Positions 9,650 through 18,369 of a stretch of 64,000 bases of DNA are shown one piece after another. The stretch covers positions 1 through 64,000 of the forward strand of contig NZ_LXFV01000059.1 in NCBI RefSeq assembly GCF_002847345.1. The letters are read 5' to 3'. Both the position numbers and the translations under genes were made by a program. Within the stretch, counting starts at the first letter, position 1, and each line of letters begins with the position of its first letter. Under the pieces are notes generated by a model. It had not been told where the DNA came from, ran no database searches, and saw only the letters and a program-made list of their open reading frames with translations. Origin of the DNA: Pectobacterium peruviense. GTDB lineage: Bacteria; Pseudomonadota; Gammaproteobacteria; Enterobacterales; Enterobacteriaceae.

Positions 9650-10339
9650 ATGGCAGAAAAACGGGTGTTGGTTATTGAAGACGATATGGATGCCGCCAGC
9701 GTGCTTGAGGCTTATCTAAGGCGTGATGGCTATCAGGTTTCTATCGCGTCTGATGGGCAAAAAGGTCTGCACATGGCGCTGACCAGTAAACCCGATTTGA
9801 TTTTGCTCGACGTGATGCTGCCGAAAATGAATGGCTCTGAGGTGCTGTCCGCCCTGCGGCAGCGCAGTAATATTCCGGTGATTATGGTCACCGCCATCGG
9901 CGACGAACCAGAACGGATCGGCGCGCTGCGTTACGGCGCGGATGATTATGTCGTCAAACCCTATAATCCGCAGGAAGTAGTCGCGCGAGTGCAGGCCGTG
10001 CTACGGCGAACCGGCTACGCCATCCGGGAAGATGCGATCCTGACATTCGAGAATTTATCGGTTGATCCAACCTCCGTGACGGCAAGCATTGCGCTATCAC
10101 CGTCTGAATCTGTCGTTCTCGATCTTACACCCACCGAATTCAACATTCTGGTGACGCTGCTCAAAGCGCCAAACCGCGCCTTCACTCGCGGTGAGCTACT
10201 GGAAGCCTGCCTGCCGGAAAGCGATGCGCTGGAGCGCGTGGTGGATACTCACGTCCACAACCTCAGGAAGAAACTCAACCAGTACGACATCATCAACGTG
10301 CTCGTCACCGTCCGTTCTGTTGGCTATCGATTCCGGTGA
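9650..10339 (+). CDS. OmpR/PhoB-family response regulator
   Basis: A 229-aa transcription factor. The N-terminal receiver has acidic residues at 10-12, the phospho-acceptor Asp54 in ILLDVMLP, and the conserved Lys in DDYVVKPYNP. The C-terminal winged helix begins about residue 135 (LTPTEFNILVTLL ... HVHNLRKKL ... VRSVGYRF). Its gene overlaps that of the sensor kinase, and it is divergent from mipA and the RND operon. It probably controls that divergent block, as many such pairs do, but no binding site was identified. AGAGG lies nine bases before the ATG. Confidence 0.93.
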   Translation: MAEKRVLVIEDDMDAASVLEAYLRRDGYQVSIASDGQKGLHMALTSKPDLILLDVMLPKMNGSEVLSALRQRSNIPVIMVTAIGDEPERIGALRYGADDYVVKPYNPQEVVARVQAVLRRTGYAIREDAILTFENLSVDPTSVTASIALSPSESVVLDLTPTEFNILVTLLKAPNRAFTRGELLEACLPESDALERVVDTHVHNLRKKLNQYDIINVLVTVRSVGYRFR

Positions 10340-11544
10340 ACCTGATGAAAAAATCGATCTTCCTGTCAGAAAAAATGTCGCTGTGGCGCTGGCTATGTTT
10401 TCGCATCATTTCTCTACTGTGTGCGGCTCTGTTCATCATCGCCACCCTCATGTGGCTGCGCTTTGCCGCCTACAATATCTATGTCGAACAACACATGCCC
10501 GACGACGTGCGGGTTGAGTTCCAACAGTTAAGCAAACAGGAAGATTACGGTAATCCTCACTATCAACAGATTATCTATCAGTATTACGGCTCGAATTTCT
10601 TTGTACCCGATATTGCCAACAGCGACTGGCTGGTGCTGGCGATTATGGTGCTTATTGCCTTGCCCACCATGGTAGTTGTGCTTCTATGGCGGGCACGACC
10701 GCTGTCACAGCAATTTTCCAATATCGCCAGCACTGCACGCGACGTCGCTCAGGGAAATTTCGATGCTCGCACTCAGCTTGTCGAGCAGGCACCGATGGAG
10801 CTGATTACGCTGGCGAACGACTTTAATAATATGACCGAACAGTTGGAGCGCTACGAACGGGAACTCCGCGAATCCAGCGCGGCGTTGGCTCACGAACTGC
10901 GTACGCCGTTAAATGCGGCGATGGGGCGCGTTCAGGGCATGCTTGATGACGTCTTTCCGCGCGATAAATCACAGCTGGCGATGGTCATCAAACAGCTCGA
11001 ACAGCTCAATCACGTGATTCAGGATCTGCACTTTCTTTCACTCGCCAGAGCCGGACAGCTGCAACTGGTCAAGACACCGCTGTATTTCGACGAGATCGTC
11101 GCTGAGCGGCTTACCTGGTATCGGCCTCAGCTAGAGCAGGCTGGGTTTCAGACCCATGTTCATATCGAACAACGTGACTTTTGTGTTGCCGACCGCGAAC
11201 GATTGGGACAGGTGTTCTCCATTCTGATCGAGAATGCCTTAAGCTACGCCAGCGAGGGTCGCTATCTGGCAATTGAGGTACGTGAAATGGCAGTACGTGA
11301 AAACGTGCCGTGCTGGCAGATTACGGTTTCTGACCACGGACCGGGAATTGAGGCAGAATCGCTGCCCCTGCTTTTCGACCGCTTCTGGCGGGCAGAACAT
11401 TCACGCGGAAGACACTCCGGCGGCAGCGGGCTTGGGCTGTCTATCGCCTCAGCCATTATCACTGCACATGGTGGTGCTATTTATGCAGAACACGGCAATA
11501 ACGGCGGACTTGCCATCGTGATGACACTGCCACACACCGCCTGA
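10336..11544 (+). CDS. Sensor histidine kinase of the two-component system
   Basis: A 402-aa inner-membrane kinase with two TM segments (about residues 24-42 and 98-117) that bracket a short periplasmic loop of ~55 residues, then a HAMP linker, a HisKA box with His186 in ALAHELRTPLN, and an HATPase domain (N box IENALSYAS, G boxes SDHGPGIE and GGSGLGLSIA). The small sensor loop suggests it reads membrane or small-ligand signals. The gene may start at GTG 10336, overlapping the regulator stop, or at ATG 10345; neither has a strong Shine-Dalgarno, consistent with translational coupling. It phosphorylates the regulator encoded just upstream. Confidence 0.92.
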   Translation: MNLMKKSIFLSEKMSLWRWLCFRIISLLCAALFIIATLMWLRFAAYNIYVEQHMPDDVRVEFQQLSKQEDYGNPHYQQIIYQYYGSNFFVPDIANSDWLVLAIMVLIALPTMVVVLLWRARPLSQQFSNIASTARDVAQGNFDARTQLVEQAPMELITLANDFNNMTEQLERYERELRESSAALAHELRTPLNAAMGRVQGMLDDVFPRDKSQLAMVIKQLEQLNHVIQDLHFLSLARAGQLQLVKTPLYFDEIVAERLTWYRPQLEQAGFQTHVHIEQRDFCVADRERLGQVFSILIENALSYASEGRYLAIEVREMAVRENVPCWQITVSDHGPGIEAESLPLLFDRFWRAEHSRGRHSGGSGLGLSIASAIITAHGGAIYAEHGNNGGLAIVMTLPHTA

Positions 11545-11861
11545 CGTAGCTGCATGCCGTTGGTCAATGACCAATAATGAGAAAGCATAGCGAAATTATT
11601 GCTATGCCCTTTCGCTGGTAAAAAAACCGGGAAATACCGCAATACTTATCCGCTCAACGATGAGACAAACGCAGCCAACCCAGACTCCACGCCCTACGGC
11701 GAGGCACACCGCTGTCCAACACGTTTTTTGTCCTGACCAATACTTATATTTATCTGGAATGAGATAAGGCGAAAAAGACTAATTTCGCTATAAGTATTTC
11801 GCTACTCTGCATGAGCGAAATATATGGCCTCGATTAAAACTCAATCATCAGGGTAACTATT
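11545..11861. other. Intergenic region with hairpin and the promoter region of the amino-acid transport gene
   Basis: After the kinase stop there is a stem GCATAGC ... GCTATGC (11585-11607) that may end the two-component operon; no T-run follows. The following ~230 bases have no credible ORF. The 11760-11840 stretch contains repeats of a TTTCGCTA/GCGAAAT motif near the start of the binding-protein gene, possibly regulatory. No clear sigma-70 boxes are claimed. Confidence 0.4.
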
Positions 11862-12695
11862 ATGAAACGTTCTCTTCACCAGGTATTCATGGCGATGACG
11901 CTGGTTAGCGCCTCCTTTTTCAGTCAGGCTGCGGAAACACAGCCATCAACATGGCAACACATCAAACAAACCGGTGAATTACGCATCGGCGTGGCACAGG
12001 GTGAGCCGTGGTATTTTAAAAATCCGTCGACCGGAGAATGGGACGGCATCGGCTATAACATCGGCAAAGAGTTAGCCAACGATCTTGGCGTGAAGCTGGT
12101 GACGGTAGAAACCACCTGGGGTAACGCCATTGCCGCCTTACAAACGGGTCAGATCGATACCATGCTGGTACTCGACCCAACGGAAGAGCGGAAAAAAGCG
12201 GTCGATTTTCCTGAGCAGCCTTTCTTTTGGTATGCACAGGGCGTATTGATTCGCGACGGCATTGCCGTTACCAACTGGGACGATCTCAATCGTGAAGATG
12301 TTAAGATCGGCGTCACGCTGGGTTCCAGCCCGGATCTGATTCTGACCAAACGTCTGCCAAAAGCACAGCTAGTACGCTTCCCGAATATGGATGAGGGCGT
12401 AGCCGCATTCTATGCTGGCCGTGTCGATGCACTGTCGTATTTCCATCCGGCTCTGGCGCTGCAACAGGCTAAAGTCGGCAAAGGCAATTTGATTCTGCCG
12501 AAGCCGATTATTGAAGTCAGCACCAGCGGCGCAATCCGCAAAGAAGCCGACCAGACCTTCCACAACTTCCTGAATGACGAGTTTGCCAAGCTGTATAAGT
12601 CTGGTAAAACCCAGCACTACTATGAACAGGCGCTCAAACTGCGCGGCGTGGACGTCAGCAAAGTGCCATCAGTCATTAAAGAAGACTGGAAATAA
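11862..12695 (+). CDS. Amino-acid ABC transporter, periplasmic substrate-binding protein
   Basis: A 277-aa periplasmic binding protein of the family-3 (polar amino acid) class. It has a cleavable signal (MKRSLHQVFMAMTLVSASFFSQAAE), then the typical opening GELRIGVAQGEPWYFKNP and GIGYNIGKELANDLGV. The ligand-site region TWGNAIAALQTGQIDTMLVLDPTEERKKAVDFPEQPFFW and DVKIGVTLGSSPD complete the two lobes. It captures an amino acid or analogue for the permeases and ATPase at 14.4-16.6 kb, from which it is separated by an antisense MmgE/PrpD gene. Such an interrupted arrangement implies separate promoters. The ligand is not predictable. Confidence 0.9.
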   Translation: MKRSLHQVFMAMTLVSASFFSQAAETQPSTWQHIKQTGELRIGVAQGEPWYFKNPSTGEWDGIGYNIGKELANDLGVKLVTVETTWGNAIAALQTGQIDTMLVLDPTEERKKAVDFPEQPFFWYAQGVLIRDGIAVTNWDDLNREDVKIGVTLGSSPDLILTKRLPKAQLVRFPNMDEGVAAFYAGRVDALSYFHPALALQQAKVGKGNLILPKPIIEVSTSGAIRKEADQTFHNFLNDEFAKLYKSGKTQHYYEQALKLRGVDVSKVPSVIKEDWK

Positions 12696-12730
12696 GCGGG
12701 ATTCGGATAGCAGAACGGTCCTGAACGGAT

Positions 12731-14146
12731 TCAGGACGTCTGCATCAGCGACGTAACCAGTGCAGCCACATCCTTGCATTGTTCAATCTCAGAAAGCGCC
12801 GCTACTGCCTGTGCAATATCAGCAGGGGCAAGCCGCGACGATAGATTTTCCGCAAATTTCTCCATGATGCGACTTTCCGTTAGCGGGTGTTCCGCGCAGC
12901 CCAGCGGGAACGCAATGCGTTCACCTGCCACAACGTTTCCCCGCGTGACGACGTCAACCTGCAATACCGGGCGGCGCGCTTGCGCCATAAGCTGGTCAAG
13001 CTCGGGAGAAACCTCAACGTGAACTTTATCGGCTAGCGTCAGAAGCATAGGGTTGATTAAGGTATCGTCCGCACTCCAGCGGTGGCGCGGAATACGGTAG
13101 GCAAGACAGGCCAGCGCAAACGGCAGGCTGAACTGCGCATCCGTTTCATTTTGCGGTCGCCTATCCATAAAGTCAGCGGCCAGCCTCTGGCTGCCTTTGA
13201 CCCGAATAAGGTCAATATCCTGCGGCACCAGCGCCAACTCGTCCTGTACACGTTCGAAGGACTCCAGTGCGGTATGTATCCAGCGACAGGCCGGATACGC
13301 TTTGAAACTGGCGTGCTGGATCGCCCACTGTTCTCCCAAACCGCTCGACAAGAGCATCTCATCAAAATGGTCTGACCCCATCATGCGCCAAAACCCCTGA
13401 TCGCCGGACAGCACATCTCTTGGGCCGATCATTCCACCGTGGTGTAACTCGACACCACGGACGCCCGCTTCTGCGGCTGGCGCGTTGTAATCCTTAAAGG
13501 AAACCAGCGGTCGCTGCTGCCAGTTGTATTTGTGCAAGCTGGGCAACGGCGTCAAGGATGCCGCCAACCCAATCGCGTTCTCTAATCCTTCGGCATCACA
13601 CCCCGTCAGTAATCCGTAGACCACCGCAGCACCTACCGACTCATGCTGGCACACGCCATAAACCTGCTGAAAACGCGCCGAACTCGGTTGCTGAGATTGA
13701 ATGATCCGACCATTGATTTCATACGCAGCGGCCAGCGCACAGATCAGCGTTTCACCGTCGATCGGACGCTGCCCCAGCGCCGCCAGCGCGGCGGCAACCA
13801 GCGAGGCACCGGGATGCCCCATGCCACGTCCAGCCACTTCATACCCGTCATCGTAATCCAGCGCATTGATCGCCGCCGCATTCAAAAACGCCGCGCCAAT
13901 AGCCGCCAGCGGCGCTCCGCCATCCAAGATTGGGCTGTTGCCCGCAGCATAATGCAGGCGAGTGACGCGTGCACAATCCTGCACTACCTGACTCTTTGCG
14001 CCTGCAATGCCGCAGCCCAGGCTGTCGATAAAATGCAGCGCAATTTTTCTTCTTAATACGACAGGAATGTCTTGAATCGTCAATCGACAGGCAAAGGTCG
14101 CCAGACGTAACGTCAGAGGTAATGCAGCAAGGTGGGACATCGGCAT
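12731..14146 (-). CDS. MmgE/PrpD family protein
   Basis: A 471-aa member of the MmgE/PrpD family, which includes 2-methylcitrate dehydratase and other lyases/isomerases. Family segments visible are HFIDSLGCGIAGAKS near residue 40, an ALDYDD motif with GRGMGHPGASLVAAALA about residues 95-120, and FKAYPACRWIHTALE about residue 285. It lies antisense between the binding-protein gene and the permease genes of an ABC importer, so it may act on the imported compound or its breakdown product. No other methylcitrate-cycle genes are near, which argues against a propionate role. Start could also be ATG 14140. Confidence 0.87.
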   Translation of the reverse strand: MPMSHLAALPLTLRLATFACRLTIQDIPVVLRRKIALHFIDSLGCGIAGAKSQVVQDCARVTRLHYAAGNSPILDGGAPLAAIGAAFLNAAAINALDYDDGYEVAGRGMGHPGASLVAAALAALGQRPIDGETLICALAAAYEINGRIIQSQQPSSARFQQVYGVCQHESVGAAVVYGLLTGCDAEGLENAIGLAASLTPLPSLHKYNWQQRPLVSFKDYNAPAAEAGVRGVELHHGGMIGPRDVLSGDQGFWRMMGSDHFDEMLLSSGLGEQWAIQHASFKAYPACRWIHTALESFERVQDELALVPQDIDLIRVKGSQRLAADFMDRRPQNETDAQFSLPFALACLAYRIPRHRWSADDTLINPMLLTLADKVHVEVSPELDQLMAQARRPVLQVDVVTRGNVVAGERIAFPLGCAEHPLTESRIMEKFAENLSSRLAPADIAQAVAALSEIEQCKDVAALVTSLMQTS

Positions 14147-14263
14147 ACCGCCATTTCTTTATAAATAAAAAGAATATTAACACCACGTTTTATTATTTAT
14201 TTATCATTTTTTCGACCTGCTAAGATGCATAGGTTCTAACAAAATAAGAAATCTATTTCCTAA

Positions 14264-14390
14264 TATATCCTAAATAATTCGAGTTTCAGGCAGGCGGCAA
14301 GCGAGGGAGTCCCGATGAGCTTACTCAGGTAAGTGATTCGGGTGAGTAAACGTAGCCACCGCACATGCAACTTGAAGTATGACGGGTATA
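14264..14390. repeat. ERIC (enterobacterial repetitive intergenic consensus) element
   Basis: The element is 127 bp, the classical ERIC length. It opens with TATATCCTAAATAATTCGAG and closes with CTTGAAGTATGACGGGTATA, which are imperfect inverted repeats. The centre (GAGCTTACTCAGGTAAGTGA then TTCGGGTGAG) matches the well-known ERIC core. It lies just upstream of the permease gene and would be transcribed into the leader if the promoter is upstream of it. Confidence 0.9.
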
Positions 14391-14415
14391 CGCCATTTCC
14401 AGGGGTTCTGTATCT

Positions 14416-15093
14416 ATGTCATATCAGTGGGATTTTTCTGCCATCTGGCCTTACCACCCGTTGCTGTTGGAGGGGCTATGGGGAACGATAAAGATCGGTG
14501 CCACCAGCATCCTGATCGGAATGCTGGCAGGCATGGTGCTCGCCGCGATGAAAATGTCGCCTCGGTTGCTATTGCGCCTGCCCGCCGTGATGTTGATTGG
14601 CTTCTATCGTAATACGCCCGCGATTGTGCATTTTTTCTGGATTTACTACGCCCTGCCCGTTATTACGCCCTTAACGTTTTCACCTTTCACCGCCGCCGTC
14701 ATCGCGCTGTCGGCACAATCCGGTGCCTTCTATGCTGAGGTCTATCGTGGAGCGATTTCTTCGATTCACCCAGGGCAATGGGAAGGAGCAAAAGCGCTGG
14801 GCATGCCGCAATCGACAGCATTGCGACGGGTCATTCTCCCGCAGGCCTTGCGCAGGATGATCCCGCCTTTTATTGAGCGTTCGTTTGAGCTCATCAAATC
14901 CACATCGCTGGCTTCCTCACTGGCCTATAGCGAACTGCTTTATCAGGCAATGCAGCTAAACAGCCAAACCTACCGACCGCTCGAAGTCTACAGTCTGGTA
15001 GCCGTGATGTATTTCACCCTGCTACTGCTGATTAGCCTGTTCAGTCAACATATTGAGAAACGGCTGTCGCTGGTAGACCGTCGGCTCGCCTAA
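14416..15093 (+). CDS. Amino-acid ABC transporter permease 1
   Basis: A 225-aa inner-membrane permease of the His/Glu/Gln/Arg/opine family. The family signature EAA loop is EVYRGAISSIHPGQWEGAKALGM about residues 111-133, with YRNTPAIVHFFWIYYALP before it and about five TM helices. It pairs with the next gene as a heterodimer. The gene begins 26 bases after an ERIC element. The paralogous second permease has the same opening (YQWDFS) and the same motif series, indicating an old tandem duplication. Confidence 0.92.
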   Translation: MSYQWDFSAIWPYHPLLLEGLWGTIKIGATSILIGMLAGMVLAAMKMSPRLLLRLPAVMLIGFYRNTPAIVHFFWIYYALPVITPLTFSPFTAAVIALSAQSGAFYAEVYRGAISSIHPGQWEGAKALGMPQSTALRRVILPQALRRMIPPFIERSFELIKSTSLASSLAYSELLYQAMQLNSQTYRPLEVYSLVAVMYFTLLLLISLFSQHIEKRLSLVDRRLA

Positions 15094-15101
15094 GGAACAT
15101 C

Positions 15102-15767
15102 ATGCACTATCAATGGGATTTCTCGCTGGTCTGGGACAACATTCCGGTGTTGCTGAAAGGCCTTGGCGTCACGCTCGAACTGTGGCTAATAGCAGGCGTG
15201 CTGGGAACCGCGCTGGGACTATTTTTGGGCATTTTACGCGTGTTTGGAAAGCGCTGGTTGTCATTACCCGCCAGAATATTCGTCGAAATGTTCCGCAATA
15301 CGCCCGTCTTGATCCAACTGATCTGGTTTTATTACGCTTTCCCGGTTTTGGTCGGTGTGCAGTTTAGTACCTTTGCCGCCGCCGCGCTGGCTCTGACGCT
15401 GTATAGCGCCGCGTACTGCACCGAAATTTTCCGCGCCGGACTGCAATCTATCGACCACGGACAGTGGGAAGGCGCAAAAGCGTTGGGCATGCGGCACACG
15501 GTGATCCTACGGCGCGTGGTTCTGCCACAGGTATTACGTAACATGCTGCCCGCCTTAAGTAACCGAATGATCGAGCTGGCTAAAGTCACCTCGCTGGCCT
15601 CCATACTCGCCGTCAACGAACTGATGTATCAAGGGCGGCTGCTGAGCAGCACCTATTATCGTCCGTTGGAAATCCTGACGGTGGTGGCACTGCTCTATTT
15701 CGTTTTGATCTGGCCGGGGAGCTACCTTGCCGCACGACTTGAACGTCGTTTCCGTTCAACCCCCTAG
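15102..15767 (+). CDS. Amino-acid ABC transporter permease 2
   Basis: A 221-aa inner-membrane permease paralogous to the preceding gene: FRNTPVLIQLIWFYYAFP and the EAA loop TEIFRAGLQSIDHGQWEGAKALGM, with about five TM helices. It starts 8 bases after the first permease stop, with AAGGA before the ATG, so the two are translated from one mRNA. The two permeases form the channel for the amino-acid importer. Confidence 0.92.
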   Translation: MHYQWDFSLVWDNIPVLLKGLGVTLELWLIAGVLGTALGLFLGILRVFGKRWLSLPARIFVEMFRNTPVLIQLIWFYYAFPVLVGVQFSTFAAAALALTLYSAAYCTEIFRAGLQSIDHGQWEGAKALGMRHTVILRRVVLPQVLRNMLPALSNRMIELAKVTSLASILAVNELMYQGRLLSSTYYRPLEILTVVALLYFVLIWPGSYLAARLERRFRSTP

Positions 15768-15790
15768 CCTGACAGCGACACAGGATTGCT

Positions 15791-16585
15791 ATGCGTGAAG
15801 ATATTGCTTTAAGTGAAGATACCGTTCTGCGTATTCGCGGACTCCAGAAACGCTTCGGTGCCGTTGAGGTGTTGAAAGGTATCGATCTGGATATACGGCG
15901 TGGTGAAAAGATTGCCATTATCGGCGGCAGCGGTTCAGGGAAAAGTACGCTATTGCGCTGCCTGAATTTCATGGAAATCCCCAGCGCTGGCACCATCGAA
16001 CTGGATGGCGTAGTGCTGGGAAAAACAGACGCCAAAGGCCAACGTGACTACCCAGAGAAACAGCTCTGCGCCGTGCGGGAACGTGTAGGAATGGTGTTTC
16101 AGCAATTCAATCTGTTTCCCCATCTCACCGTGCTGGAAAATGTGCGTGAAGCACTGATATCGGTGAAAAAAATATCGCGACATGACGCGGATATCATCGC
16201 CAAAGCCCAGTTGGAAAAGGTTGGGCTAAGCAATAAGCAAGATGCTCGCCCCAGCAGCCTGTCCGGTGGTCAACAGCAGCGGGTAGCGATAGCCCGCGCG
16301 TTGGCGATGTCGCCTGAAGTCATGCTGTTCGATGAGCCAACATCGTCACTGGACCCCGAACTGGTAGGTGAAGTGCTGCACACCATCCGCGCGTTAGCGG
16401 ACGAAGGCCGCACCCTGCTGTTAGTTACCCATGAGCTGGGGTTTGCCTACCACTTCGCTGATCGCGTCGTGTTTATCGAAAATGGCGTGATCCATGAAAT
16501 GGGCAGCGCCGAACAGGTGCTCAAAAACCCGCAACAGCCCCGTACACAGGCTTTTCTTGCTCGCTTTGCCGAGCGGGCCTTTTAA
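15791..16585 (+). CDS. Amino-acid ABC transporter ATP-binding protein
   Basis: A 264-aa cytoplasmic ATPase of the polar amino-acid uptake (GlnQ/HisP) type. Walker A is IIGGSGSGKSTLLR, the Q-loop GMVFQQFNLFPHLTVLENV, the signature LSGGQQQRVAIARAL, Walker B VMLFDEPTSSLDPE, and the switch His is in LLVTHELGF. It follows the permeases by 23 bases and precedes an aminotransferase by 28 bases, so the four genes form one operon. It energises uptake through the two permeases. Confidence 0.94.
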   Translation: MREDIALSEDTVLRIRGLQKRFGAVEVLKGIDLDIRRGEKIAIIGGSGSGKSTLLRCLNFMEIPSAGTIELDGVVLGKTDAKGQRDYPEKQLCAVRERVGMVFQQFNLFPHLTVLENVREALISVKKISRHDADIIAKAQLEKVGLSNKQDARPSSLSGGQQQRVAIARALAMSPEVMLFDEPTSSLDPELVGEVLHTIRALADEGRTLLLVTHELGFAYHFADRVVFIENGVIHEMGSAEQVLKNPQQPRTQAFLARFAERAF

Positions 16586-16613
16586 TCCATCATTCATATT
16601 CAGGGACACCACA

Positions 16614-17531
16614 ATGCAACCGACGTTATCCAGCCAAAGCAGTCAGGCCTATTTGCAAGATCCGCGTAACAACGACGTACAGGTGTATGTGAATGGGGAA
16701 TTTGTTCATCGCGACAACGCGGTGGTGTCGATCTTTGATTCTGGCTACGTGTGCGGTGACGGCGTATGGGAAGGATTGCGCTTGGTTAACGGCCGCCTGA
16801 TTGCGCTGGACGCCCATCTGGATCGATTGTTTGACGGTGCTGCGTCAATCCAACTGGATATCGGCCATAGCCGGGAGGCGCTGACCGCTATTCTCTATAA
16901 CACGCTAGCCATCAACGGGATGACCGATGGCGCACATATTCGCCTGATGATTACCCGTGGGAAAAAGCATACGCCGAATCAGGATCCTCGCTTCATCATC
17001 GGCGGTGCAACCATCGTGTGCGTGGCGGAATACAAGGTCGTCGATACCGCGGCGAAAAAGCGCGGGCTGACATTGTTTACGTCCACTTACCGCACTAGCA
17101 CACCGGACGTCTTCGATCTGCGACTCAATTCGCACAGCCGACTTAATCTTATTCAAGCGCTGCTACAGGCGTTGCAGGCCGGTGCCGACGAAGCGCTGAT
17201 GCTCGATCCGCACGGTTTTGTCGCCAGTTGCAACTCCACCAACTTTTTTATCGTCCGTCGCGGTGAACTGTGGACGTCATCGGGGCGCTACTGCTTCAAC
17301 GGCATTACTCGCCAAACTCTCATCAAGCTGGCACAGGCCAACGGACTCACGGTCAAGACTCAGGACTTTACGCTGGCAGAAGCGCTCACCGCCGATGAAG
17401 CCTTTGTTACCGGCACGCTGGCAGGTATCACCCCGGTAAAAGCGCTGGATGGCCGCCCGTTCAGCGCCGAACATCGTCCGGTAACTGAACAACTCAGCCG
17501 CTGGTATGAGGCGTACCTGCACGTACAGTGA
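16614..17531 (+). CDS. Class IV PLP aminotransferase-like protein (branched-chain/D-amino-acid type)
   Basis: A 305-aa fold-type IV protein related to branched-chain and D-amino-acid aminotransferases and aminodeoxychorismate lyase. Family segments include YVNGEFVHRDNAVVSIFDSGY, GVWEGLRLVNGRLIALDAHLDRL, GADEALMLDPHGFVASCNSTNFF and TDEAFVTGT-like ADEAFVTGTLAGITPVKALDG. The expected PLP-binding lysine, normally just before SHS-(K/R)-LN in this subgroup, appears to be Asn172 (LRLNSHSRLN, codon AAT at 17127-17129). If so, the enzyme may lack transaminase activity or use another residue. Start 16614 fits MQPTLSS; the longer upstream frame overlaps the ABC ATPase gene. It ends the amino-acid importer operon. 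Confidence 0.85.
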   Translation: MQPTLSSQSSQAYLQDPRNNDVQVYVNGEFVHRDNAVVSIFDSGYVCGDGVWEGLRLVNGRLIALDAHLDRLFDGAASIQLDIGHSREALTAILYNTLAINGMTDGAHIRLMITRGKKHTPNQDPRFIIGGATIVCVAEYKVVDTAAKKRGLTLFTSTYRTSTPDVFDLRLNSHSRLNLIQALLQALQAGADEALMLDPHGFVASCNSTNFFIVRRGELWTSSGRYCFNGITRQTLIKLAQANGLTVKTQDFTLAEALTADEAFVTGTLAGITPVKALDGRPFSAEHRPVTEQLSRWYEAYLHVQ

Positions 17532-17796
17532 TAGAGACGCATCGTCGTGATAACAATGACGATGCCACATAAAGTATGTATTGGATCAGGCTTGATCTGG
17601 CCGTGTTCTGTATCAGAACGCGATTAAGTCTGATAGTCGGCGAAGCGCGAGGAGGAGATTTGACTTCACAGTAGGCGAATAAACTCTGAAAGTGAATGGC
17701 CCTGTTATATGGGATACTTAGAATTACCCTAGCCAAATTTTGCAAATACAGTAAAATGCGGTGCGCTATAACTTTCAGGAGATTTAGGAGGAAGTC

Positions 17797-18369
17797 ATGA
17801 AAGATCAAGATGTTAGAGATGCGGTACATCATAAGCTATTGAAAGGCGTACATTCAGACCCTGACTATCTTGTTGTTGATGAGTTTTCCATATCTCTCGG
17901 CGCTAGTAGAGCAGATATTGCTGTAATCAACGGGATCATGCATGGCTATGAACTCAAAAGTGAGTACGATTCTCTTGAACGTTTACCGCTTCAAATTAAG
18001 CATTACTCATCTGTTATGGACAAAGTTACACTTATAGTAGCTGAAAAACATCTGTTTGGAGCCTTGGAATTAATACCTGATTGGTGGGGAGTGAAAACAG
18101 TTACGGTTGGGCCAAAAGGTGCAATCCATATAAAACATATGCGTGGTGAAAAATTAAACCGTCAGCATAATTCTCTAATACTTGCTCAACTTCTCTGGAA
18201 GGATGAGTGTCTTGAAATTCTTGAACGATGGGGCTGCTATAAAGGATATAAAAGCAAGCCCCGTTTTGAATTATGGAATGTAGTCGCAGAAAAAATTCCA
18301 GTTTCTGATTTAAGGCATGAAGTCAGAGAAACGTTAAAAAAACGTGTTGACTGGAAAACTAGGGCCTAG
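17797..18369 (+). CDS. sce7726-family protein (PD-(D/E)XK-like nuclease fold)
   Basis: A 190-aa protein that resembles the sce7726 family, named from Sorangium cellulosum and of unproven function. A PD-(D/E)XK-like core is visible: Glu29 in VVDEFS, Asp40 in RADIAVING, and Glu52-x-Lys54 in GYELKSEYD, followed by a strand and VTLIVAEKH. That spacing suits a nuclease related to restriction or repair enzymes, though activity is inference. A strong Shine-Dalgarno (AGGAGG) lies 7 bases before the ATG. The gene is AT-rich relative to the operon before it. Its 3' end overlaps the 3' end of the opposite-strand beta-family gene by 11 bases, so the two are likely a functional pair. Confidence 0.78.
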   Translation: MKDQDVRDAVHHKLLKGVHSDPDYLVVDEFSISLGASRADIAVINGIMHGYELKSEYDSLERLPLQIKHYSSVMDKVTLIVAEKHLFGALELIPDWWGVKTVTVGPKGAIHIKHMRGEKLNRQHNSLILAQLLWKDECLEILERWGCYKGYKSKPRFELWNVVAEKIPVSDLRHEVRETLKKRVDWKTRA

